This document shows positions 54,812-61,064 of a DNA stretch of 64,000 nt, piece after piece. The DNA comes from Fodinibius sp. Rm-B-1B1-1 (GTDB lineage Bacteria > Bacteroidota > Rhodothermia > Balneolales > Balneolaceae). The DNA is taken from the NCBI RefSeq assembly GCF_038594945.1, contig NZ_JBCFYD010000001.1, positions 992,001 to 1,056,000 of the forward strand, read 5' to 3'. Numbering within the stretch: the first letter of the stretch is position 1; every line of letters begins with the position of its first letter. Below the pieces are notes generated by a model. The model saw nothing but the letters and a program-made list of their open reading frames with translations. It did not search any database and was not told the DNA's origin. A program made the translations under genes and the position numbers.

Positions 54812-55639
54812 ATGGAGGAGCAACCGTTTTTTAAAAAAGATGAAGATCGTTTTGCGATGGCTGTTACGGGAGGGCTACATCTTGTGCTGGTTGTTTTCTT
54901 TTTGATTTATACCTTTTCAATTGAATCGAACGTGCGTCCCTCGTTTATTGAAGTAGAATTCGGAGAGTTTCAATCTGGGACTCCCGCCGAATATGCTGAA
55001 GAGCAGGCTGAGCAGGTAGCCACGCGTCCGAATCCATCAGAAACGGAGCCTGAAAATCCCAAACCAGAAGAACCTGAACCCGTTGAGGAGCAACAAGAAA
55101 CTCCAGAAGAAACGACCAAGCCCGTTGATAGCCCTGATCAGACCGAAGAAATTGAAGAGGAGGTGGTTGAAACGCCGGAAACGGATAAAGTAGATCCCCA
55201 AGAGGAAACCGCTACAGAAGATCCAGAAGAAGTGACAGTACCACCAAAGACCGAAGAAGATGAAGTTCAGCAAGAAGGGGCCGAAACCAGCGGGGATGAA
55301 GAGGGGAACACAGGGGAAATTAATGCTGATCAGGGGACGGGAAATGAGCAGGAAAAGTCGGCGCCTTATGAGTTGAATTGGGAGGGAGATATCGAGCGAA
55401 ATCCCATGGTGCAACCCTTACCCGATAATACAACTGATGCCGAGGCTACTATAACGATTCGGTTTGAGGTAAAACCAGATGGCTCAATTGGACGTATTGT
55501 ACCACTTAAGAAAATGAATCCTGAACTGGAGCGCGAAGTGATGCGTACGTTGCGTAGTTGGCGTTTCTCCCAACTTCCCTCAGGGGTGCCTCAGCAGTCG
55601 CAGTGGGGGACGATTACCTTCCGATTTGTGTTCGAATGA
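54812..55639 (+). CDS. TonB-like energy transducer with Pro/Glu-rich spacer
   Basis: 275 residues. One membrane helix at about 18-35 (VTGGLHLVLVVFFLIYTFS) follows a short cytosolic leader. A long periplasmic spacer at about 50-185 is unusually acidic and rich in Pro, Glu and Thr, rather than Pro-Lys as in enterobacterial TonB. The C-terminal TonB domain at about 195-275 ends TITIRFEVKPDGSIGRI and SWRFSQLPSGVPQQSQWGTI. The acidic spacer suits a salt-adapted proteome. With the ExbBD genes it forms a complete energising complex, for the barrel at 50586 or others elsewhere. Confidence 0.88.
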   Translation: MEEQPFFKKDEDRFAMAVTGGLHLVLVVFFLIYTFSIESNVRPSFIEVEFGEFQSGTPAEYAEEQAEQVATRPNPSETEPENPKPEEPEPVEEQQETPEETTKPVDSPDQTEEIEEEVVETPETDKVDPQEETATEDPEEVTVPPKTEEDEVQQEGAETSGDEEGNTGEINADQGTGNEQEKSAPYELNWEGDIERNPMVQPLPDNTTDAEATITIRFEVKPDGSIGRIVPLKKMNPELEREVMRTLRSWRFSQLPSGVPQQSQWGTITFRFVFE

Positions 55640-55825
55640 TTTCTTGAGCAAAACTTTATGTTCTTTGGAGGTAACTCCCATCATTTGAATAAAAGATGGC
55701 ATTACCTCTCTTGGATTAGCTTCTCAAAATGTAATCTAATACAAGGGAATCATACGGCCAGAGTTAGTTCAGGAGCTCTTTTTAATGCTATTTTCTAATA
55801 GGTTGGGACATTTATACCCCCCCCC
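55640..55825. other. Gap after the tonB gene
   Basis: No gene is seen. A weak hairpin with arms GAGGTAA and TTACCTC (about 55667-55716, internal CCATC/GATGG) may stop transcription of the tonB operon, but it lacks a T run. A run of nine C residues ends the region. Confidence 0.35.
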
Positions 55826-56178
55826 ATGAAATTTTTCATTTCTCAGATAAGTTTTTTCCTTTCAAACCGGAATCGGAATACAAAGGTAAACATAAAACGC
55901 CTTCTCTGGTTTTTGCTGGCGCTCTCGGCGTTAATTGCCGAAGGTCCAACGTATTTACCACCGGAACCCCTACACAATTAGTAGGCAAAACACTGTAGCA
56001 GTCCAATATCAGGTAAGATACCGGATGTAGTGTGTTGTCGATAAAGTAGGATTCGCAGCAAAATATTAATCCTGATCCCACAACCACATTAACCTCCAAC
56101 AGTGAGTTAGTACTAATTGGAAACGTTGAGCAGGAGGGTGAATTTATGAACCGATATTTTAATAATGAGGCAAACTAA
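55826..56178 (+). pseudogene. Decayed TrkA/RCK potassium-channel regulatory gene, C-terminal part
   Basis: Two adjacent frames together give the C-terminal third of a TrkA/RCK protein. The first (55826-55942) includes NRNTKVNIKRLLW and LALSALIAEG, typical of the end of a TrkA-N Rossmann domain. The second (55945-56178) gives SNVFTTGTPTQLVGKTL, QSNIR, DTGCSVLSIK, NINPDPTTTLTSNSELVLIG and EQEGEFMNRYF, the RCK/TrkA-C domain. The second frame has three in-frame stops (after KTL, NIR and SIK). The frames differ by one base near 55942. No membrane channel part is left upstream. This is a clear pseudogene; it would have served potassium uptake or a K+ channel. Confidence 0.75.
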
Positions 56179-56351
56179 TGCCTCGTATTTATTAGTTGAT
56201 AACCATTTTATATAAGTGACAACCCTATTATGCCACTTTTAAGCCGTTGATGTAAATAAGTAAATATTCTTCGTGTTTTAAGCCGTCCTTAAAAGCTTAA
56301 AATTACTAAGAAGAAAATAGGTTCTAATCGCACGATATTATGATAATAGAA
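56179..56351. other. AT-rich gap next to the regulator pair
   Basis: No gene recognised. The bases are AT-rich, with runs of T and A and a few short inverted repeats, and are lower in GC than the flanks. It follows the stop of the TrkA remnant and precedes the minus-strand Cro-like gene. Confidence 0.4.
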
Positions 56352-56540
56352 TTATGATCGATTCGCTTTAATTTCTTCAATTGCTTCGACCAAAGGTTCT
56401 ACACTGCCTCTTTTAAGTCGGTTATTGACCGCCTGAGGAGTTATATCTAAATGTTTAGCCAACATCTTTTGGGTGATATCAGCGTCAATCATCATTTTCA
56501 TGACTTCCTTCTCAGCTTCATTTCGCTTTCTATTTTGCAT
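56352..56540 (-). CDS. Cro-like small helix-turn-helix DNA-binding protein
   Basis: 62 residues from the ATG at 56540 (MQNRKRNEAEKEVMKMM). The HTH is clear in ADITQKMLAKHLDITPQA followed by VNNRLKRG, with A-x-x-x-D-I-T-P-Q-A spacing typical of Cro/XRE proteins. The open frame extends to an upstream ATG at 56621, but that would carry the start across the palindrome that probably serves as an operator. Its gene and the CI-like gene at 56631 are divergent, 90 bp apart, which is the layout of a phage lysis-lysogeny switch. The protein is likely the antagonist of the CI-like repressor; no other phage genes are around. Confidence 0.7.
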   Translation of the reverse strand: MQNRKRNEAEKEVMKMMIDADITQKMLAKHLDITPQAVNNRLKRGSVEPLVEAIEEIKANRS

Positions 56541-56587
56541 TTGTTTTCGGTTTAAAAGTTGTTTATTTATAAATTGATAATTTTTTA

Positions 56588-56604
56588 ATTCACATAATGT
56601 GAAT
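56588..56604. promoter_or_regulatory. Perfect 17-bp palindromic operator candidate
   Basis: The sequence ATTCACATAATGTGAAT reads the same on both strands around a central A. It sits in the 90-bp space between the divergent Cro-like and CI-like start codons, 27 bp before the CI-like GTG. A second, weaker site AATGT..ACATT lies at 56611-56622. Such symmetric sites are typical binding sites of HTH repressors. Assignment is inference from position and symmetry. Confidence 0.7.
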
Positions 56605-56630
56605 CTATAAAATGTAGACATTAATCGAAA

Positions 56631-57239
56631 GTGAATGCAATATTAGAACGTATTAAGAAAGCGTATCATTTGGAGACGGATGCGGAGGTTGCAGACTTTT
56701 TAGATATCAAGCCGAGCACCCTTAGCATGCAGAAAAATCGGGGACGTTTAGATCTGAAACGAATTATTGAAAAATGTAGTGACTTAAATAAAAATTGGCT
56801 GTTGGATGGTATTGGTGCAATGCGACCTGTTAATCACAATAGTAAAACCATTCCAATATTTAAGAGGCTCGAAGTTGATGAAGACAAAGTAAACTTTGAG
56901 AATAGCATAAAGGTGGGAGATATATTTGCCGATCTTGATGAAGAGTTAGAAGAACATTTGTTGGCAGGTAATCTTATCGGATATCTTGCTGCTGAAGATA
57001 CGGTGGCATCGGCAGTGAGGGAGAATGATTTGGCAATTATTGATTTAAAAAAAGACCTAAAGAGCAATTCTATTGCTTTGCTATCAGGGGGGCAGGATGT
57101 GGTCTTGCGTCGTATTGTCAATAGAAAAGACCAGCTGGTTGCCAAAAAAGATAATAGAGATGATAATGCTATACATATTGAAGAAAATGATAACTATCAC
57201 TGTATAGGCAAAGTGGTAAGTATCTTGAGAAGCGTGTAG
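56631..57239 (+). CDS. CI-like phage repressor with degenerate S24 domain
   Basis: 202 residues. The N-terminal 65 residues match the bacteriophage CI repressor domain (PF07022): ERIKKAYHLETDAEVADFL, then IKPSTLSMQKNRGRLDLKRI and CSDLNKNWLLDGIGAMRP. The C-terminal part is shaped like the LexA/S24 peptidase domain (ENDLAIIDLKKDL, VVLRRIVNRKDQLVAKK). The Ser and Lys of the catalytic dyad appear replaced: the GDSM site is EDTV (122-125) and the VLKR Lys is Arg (R160/R161). The repressor therefore could not be cleaved by RecA-driven self-proteolysis. The start is GTG at 56631. It faces a Cro-like gene across a palindromic operator. Confidence 0.78.
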   Translation: MNAILERIKKAYHLETDAEVADFLDIKPSTLSMQKNRGRLDLKRIIEKCSDLNKNWLLDGIGAMRPVNHNSKTIPIFKRLEVDEDKVNFENSIKVGDIFADLDEELEEHLLAGNLIGYLAAEDTVASAVRENDLAIIDLKKDLKSNSIALLSGGQDVVLRRIVNRKDQLVAKKDNRDDNAIHIEENDNYHCIGKVVSILRSV

Positions 57240-57451
57240 ACAAATACTAAGTTAGGTTTCATCTTGTTCTGTAAGATAAAGTTAAGTCCAGCAGTGCAAA
57301 TGGATTATGGCTTTTTCTGAAAATAACTGGTTGATTTTTTGCTGGCGTGTGGAGTAATTATCCCTACTTTAGAAAGTTAAATGTTGTTATAGTGATATCT
57401 CTAAGGGATGATTTATCTGATATCCATCTTTCAAATTTAAATCTGATTTCA

Positions 57452-58078
57452 ATGAAACCGTCTATTTATTTGTCAATTTTTGTGGCGTCGATTTTTATAT
57501 TAATTGCTCCCCTGCGAATGCAGGCCCAAAGTGATGTTATGAATGAAAGCCAGCAGATTGAGGCTGCGGTAAGTCCTGTGCCAGATAAGATGAAAGATGG
57601 AGCTAAGGTGTTGGGCTATAACTCTGATGGAAAATTGCAGGTTCTTCGGCAAGGAAATAATCAGCTTATATGTGTTGCCGATGATCCTGAACAAGATAAT
57701 TTTCATGTAGCTTGTTACCACAAAGATTTGGAGCCGTTTATGGAACGAGGTCGAGAACTCAAATCCCAAGGATTATCCCGAGAAAAGGTGGATAGTATCC
57801 GGTATAAAGAAATTGAATCAGGTAAGATTACTTTGCCTGAAAAGCCTATGGCACTTTATTCATTAACGGGACCTCAAAATGGATACGATCATACTACAGG
57901 AATGATTAAAAAAGCGTCTCCGCTATATGTGGTGTATGTCCCGTATGCGACGGAAGAGTCCACAGGATTATCTAAAAAACCAGTTAGCAAAGGTGCACCG
58001 TGGATTATGGAGCCGGGAACACCCTGGGCGCATATTATGGTGATGACGGGGCGTAAAATAGGCGGTGAAAGTGAATAG
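57452..58078 (+). CDS. Conserved secreted protein of unknown function
   Basis: 208 residues from the ATG at 57452. An upstream in-frame ATG at 57347 would add 35 residues that break the signal peptide; the shorter start leaves the clean signal MKPSIYLSIFVASIFIL and cleavage after QAQ near 25. The mature part has DKMKDGAKVLGYNSDGKL, NNQLICVADDPEQDNFHVA, CYHKDLEPFMERGRELK and the C-terminal PYATEESTGLSKKP and GAPWIMEPGTPWAHIMV. I recall a conserved group of such proteins in environmental bacteria, but no domain name or function. The strong conservation of Trp, Gly and Pro near the C-terminus suggests a ligand or haem-like site, which is a guess. Confidence 0.7.
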   Translation: MKPSIYLSIFVASIFILIAPLRMQAQSDVMNESQQIEAAVSPVPDKMKDGAKVLGYNSDGKLQVLRQGNNQLICVADDPEQDNFHVACYHKDLEPFMERGRELKSQGLSREKVDSIRYKEIESGKITLPEKPMALYSLTGPQNGYDHTTGMIKKASPLYVVYVPYATEESTGLSKKPVSKGAPWIMEPGTPWAHIMVMTGRKIGGESE

Positions 58079-58136
58079 GTTAGTTGTATTTGTCATTATT
58101 TCATAAATAATCACAAAAAATCAGGGAGATATTTAT

Positions 58137-58577
58137 ATGAAAATATTCAAATATCTTTTAATTCTATCATTAGCTTTAGTTCTGAGTTCATGTTATCACG
58201 CCCGTATTTCTACTGATCAAGAACCCTCTGTCAAAGTAGTGGAAAAGCCGTGGCATCACGGATTTTTATTTGGATTGGTATATCCGAATGAGATAGATGT
58301 ATCAGATAAATGTACAAATGGGGTTGCTGAAGTCGATACAAAGTTGAGTTTTTTAAATATGTTAGTGAGTAATATTACATTTGGGATATATACTCCCATG
58401 AATATTGAGGTTCGATGTGCCGCTACCTCTCAAACTGCTTCATCTCTAAATATTGAAGATGAGACAAGTATGAGTGTATTACAGAATTCAAGTGAGCAGG
58501 AGATTATTAATACTATTCATAAAGCAGCTGTTAAATCTAAGGAGTTGGATACTCCTGTCTACATTAAATTTGAATGA
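58137..58577 (+). CDS. Bor-like lipoprotein
   Basis: 146 residues. The lipobox is LVLSSC with C19. The segment HHGFLFGLVYPNEIDVSDKC and the following LSFLNMLVSNITFGIYTP and NIEVRCA mirror the Bor family (phage lambda Bor, PF06291): a GxxxxKTVDAxxxC-like turn, an x-FVNGLLxxITLGIYTP-like stretch and a final cysteine. Bor is a lipoprotein conferring serum resistance in lambda lysogens. A C-terminal Ser/Thr/Glu-rich extension of about 45 residues is added here. Location close to the CI-like repressor fits a phage-derived past, yet Bor-like genes also exist outside phages. A strong terminator follows. Confidence 0.75.
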   Translation: MKIFKYLLILSLALVLSSCYHARISTDQEPSVKVVEKPWHHGFLFGLVYPNEIDVSDKCTNGVAEVDTKLSFLNMLVSNITFGIYTPMNIEVRCAATSQTASSLNIEDETSMSVLQNSSEQEIINTIHKAAVKSKELDTPVYIKFE

Positions 58578-58613
58578 GTTGCCTGACTGTTCAAAATTTT
58601 CGCTTATTGAATG

Positions 58614-58654
58614 AAATATTAAAGGGATGAATCTGTATCATCCCTTTAATATTT
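58614..58654 (+). terminator. Long hairpin terminator after the Bor-like gene
   Basis: Arms AAATATTAAAGGGATGA (58614-58630) and its exact complement at 58638-58654 form a perfect 17-bp stem with a seven-base loop. It sits between convergent genes, so it likely works in both directions; the minus-strand DUF4097 gene ends 26 bp away. Confidence 0.8.
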
Positions 58655-58680
58655 GGGTTGAGAAAATGCTGAAATAATAA

Positions 58681-59652
58681 TCAGTTGAAAGAAAGTCTTA
58701 CTGTTCCACCAGATGTGCGGGCTGATATTTTGGGACCACCTCCATTTAGTTGTCCATTTACTTTATTCTTTTCCATTTCACCGGAGAAATTTTTGAGTTT
58801 TCCCTGAACAAAAGTCCCTCGTAATTGCAGATCTACACTAATATTATCAGGGATTGAAATATCTACATTTCCTCCACTTGTTTTTAAATCTACAAATTGA
58901 TCAATGGTTGTTAGATCAGCAGTAATGCTGCCACCGCTGGTTGAAGCTTCTACGCTACCACTTACGTCAGTGAGGTTGATGTGGCCACCACTGGTTTCAG
59001 CATCGAGTGTGCCGGCAACTGTTTTAGCACTAATATGACCGCCACTTGTTTTAGCATTAATTTCTCCTTCCAGATTCAGTAATTCGATATGTCCGCCTGA
59101 GGTTTTGGCCTCAATAGATCCTTTAAGGTTAGCTAAGTTTAGATGTCCCCCGCTGGTGGTAATCTCCTGATTACCTTCAAGACCATCTACCTCCACATGG
59201 CCTCCGCTGGTCTTAAGGTCAGAACTCATTTGCCTGGGGGTATGAACAACAAATGAAATTGAAACGCGGTCATTATTCCAGCCCGACCATCCATTGTTGC
59301 CTTTATGTTTGGCATTAGCTTTTATCGAATTACCGGATTTGGAAATGTCAATATCCCACTGATCGAGGTCATAGTCTTGTGGGCGCAAGTTTTCGCCGTC
59401 TTTTCGTACATACATTTCTACACGCACGGAATTAGAGGTGGAAGCTTCAACGGTAATATGTCCGCCTGATGTTCGAACCTCAAGATTGCCGGGGGTATTA
59501 ATATCAAATTCTTCAACGCGGTAGGGATTATCTTGGTCAGCTGATGGTGAACTTGTTATGGCCAGTGCACTTCGCATCAAAAGGAGAGTCATGATGAGCG
59601 AAATGGTAAAGGCCAAAAATACTTTTGCAAGGTATAATTTACGGGTAGTCAT
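58681..59652 (-). CDS. DUF4097 beta-helix-repeat protein with TSGGHI repeats
   Basis: 323 residues. A membrane segment or signal lies near the start (VFLAFTISLIMTLLLMRSALA). From about 55 on, a repeat of about 18-20 residues recurs at least ten times, each ending in TSGGHI/TSGGHV/TSGGTV followed by a hydrophobic strand (e.g. EIKTSGGHIELLNLEGEINA). This pattern is the DUF4097/putative auto-transporter adhesin beta-helix fold, common in Bacteroidota. Some adjacent members were described as cell-surface adhesins, but function here is unknown. The repeats are strikingly regular, and many of the strands face the same way. Confidence 0.85.
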   Translation of the reverse strand: MTTRKLYLAKVFLAFTISLIMTLLLMRSALAITSSPSADQDNPYRVEEFDINTPGNLEVRTSGGHITVEASTSNSVRVEMYVRKDGENLRPQDYDLDQWDIDISKSGNSIKANAKHKGNNGWSGWNNDRVSISFVVHTPRQMSSDLKTSGGHVEVDGLEGNQEITTSGGHLNLANLKGSIEAKTSGGHIELLNLEGEINAKTSGGHISAKTVAGTLDAETSGGHINLTDVSGSVEASTSGGSITADLTTIDQFVDLKTSGGNVDISIPDNISVDLQLRGTFVQGKLKNFSGEMEKNKVNGQLNGGGPKISARTSGGTVRLSFN

Positions 59653-59815
59653 AATAGGTTTGGTCTTGGTTTCAGGTAATCACATCGATGCGATACGTCT
59701 ATCACTCAAAAGAGTTACATGAGATAACGAAACTTTGGCTGTTGAAAGGTAGGAGAGCTGCTCTCAATTCATTATTTTCAGACAGCTCAGAAATAGGATA
59801 AAATGAAAGTTATTT

Positions 59816-60667
59816 ATGAAATTACCTTTTGTACTTGCCAAGCGTTTCGTTGCTGGAGAATCGTTCGATCAAGCGATCCCAAAAGTAGAAGAACTCAACA
59901 AGAAAGATATTAAGGTGACTCTTGATTTGTTGGGAGAAAATGTAGAGGATCGGCAAACAGCCGACGATACGGTTGATAATTATATCAAGTTGCTAAACAA
60001 TATTGATGAATCGGGATTAGATAGTACCATTTCTATAAAGCTTACGATGATGGGGCTGGATATTGATAAGCAGTACTGTAAAGAAAATCTTTTTAAGCTG
60101 CTGGATGTAGCTCGGGAAAATGATCAGTTCGTCCGCATCGATATGGAAGGGTCTGACTATACACAGGAGACTATCGAAATTTTCAAAGAAGCTTTCCAGG
60201 AATATGGCAGGCATGTGGGAATTGTGATACAGGCTTATCTCTATCGCACAAAAGAGGATATTGAAGAGCTTGCAGATATTGGGGCAGATGTTCGCTTGTG
60301 TAAGGGAGCATATAAAGAGCCTAAAGATATTGCACTTCAGAATATGGATGATATCCGGGAGGCTTTTAAGGAGTATGCCAAAGTGCTACTGGAAAAAACG
60401 CCCTACCCTCGCATGGCCACCCATGATGATGAACTCATAAACTGGGTTAAAGAATATACCAATGAAAATGATATTGGTACGTCACGATTCGAGTTTCAAA
60501 TGCTGTATGGCTTGCGGCAAGAGACGATGGAGGAGTTTGTGGCCGATGGATACAATGCCCGCATATATGTTCCTTTTGGTACCATGTGGTTTCCCTATTT
60601 TAAACGTCGACTGATGGAGCGAAAAGAAAATATTTGGTTTGTTCTTTCCACACTGTTTCAGAAATAG
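59816..60667 (+). CDS. Proline dehydrogenase
   Basis: 283 residues, the size of a stand-alone monofunctional PRODH (TIM barrel, FAD-dependent). Typical motifs: FVAGESFDQAIPK, VTLDLLGENVEDRQTADD, ISIKLTMMGLDIDKQYC, VRIDMEGSDYTQET, IVIQAYLYRTKEDIEEL, VRLCKGAYKEP (binding loop), MATHDDELINWV, FEFQMLYGLRQETM and YVPFGTMWFPYFKRRL near the C-terminus. It oxidises proline to pyrroline-5-carboxylate, feeding glutamate. The P5C dehydrogenase is not in the window. Start ATG at 59816. It lies 7 bp before the DoxX-like gene, so the two may form an operon. With the hut genes it supports an amino-acid-using lifestyle. Confidence 0.9.
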   Translation: MKLPFVLAKRFVAGESFDQAIPKVEELNKKDIKVTLDLLGENVEDRQTADDTVDNYIKLLNNIDESGLDSTISIKLTMMGLDIDKQYCKENLFKLLDVARENDQFVRIDMEGSDYTQETIEIFKEAFQEYGRHVGIVIQAYLYRTKEDIEELADIGADVRLCKGAYKEPKDIALQNMDDIREAFKEYAKVLLEKTPYPRMATHDDELINWVKEYTNENDIGTSRFEFQMLYGLRQETMEEFVADGYNARIYVPFGTMWFPYFKRRLMERKENIWFVLSTLFQK

Positions 60668-60673
60668 ATCGGC

Positions 60674-61048
60674 ATGGGTATTTCCCCGGATATACATCGA
60701 TATATTATTGCCGGACTTTTTCTGGTTACGGGCATTCTTCATTTCATAAAGCCACAGATGTTCGTCAAAATTATGCCGGATTATATCCCTTACCATTTGG
60801 CAATGGTATACATCAGTGGGGCTGCAGAAATACTCGGAGGCTTGGGAATTCTTTTCGAGAAAACACAATTTTGGGCTGGCTGGGGATTGGTTGTGCTGCT
60901 TATTGCCGTTTTTCCTGCAAATATTAATATGACGATTCAGTCAATTCAGAAATCAGGATATACGTCGTTATTTAGTCTTGTTACTCTTGTTCGGCTCCCG
61001 CTCCAATTTGTGTTGATCTATTGGGTATACTGGGCATGCTTAAGATAA
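60674..61048 (+). CDS. DoxX-like membrane protein
   Basis: 124 residues with four membrane helices. The start HRYIIAGLFLVTGILHFIKPQMFV and the later AAEILGGLGILF and AVFPANINMTIQ fit the DoxX/DUF417-like family: G-x-x-H-F at the first helix and an acidic loop after the second. Family members are sometimes part of quinone oxidoreductases; the role here is unclear. It begins 7 bp after the proline dehydrogenase stop, so electron transfer from it to quinones is conceivable, but unproven. Confidence 0.78.
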   Translation: MGISPDIHRYIIAGLFLVTGILHFIKPQMFVKIMPDYIPYHLAMVYISGAAEILGGLGILFEKTQFWAGWGLVVLLIAVFPANINMTIQSIQKSGYTSLFSLVTLVRLPLQFVLIYWVYWACLR

Positions 61049-61064
61049 GTGAAAAGTAAAATGA

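Noticed and set aside
55836-56099. An 87-codon minus-strand frame with several cysteines
   Set aside because: It is antisense to the TrkA/RCK remnant and its sequence is explained as a shadow of that pseudogene.
57347-57451. Upstream extension of the secreted protein gene
   Set aside because: It would bury the signal peptide behind 35 unrelated residues; the ATG at 57452 gives a normal signal.
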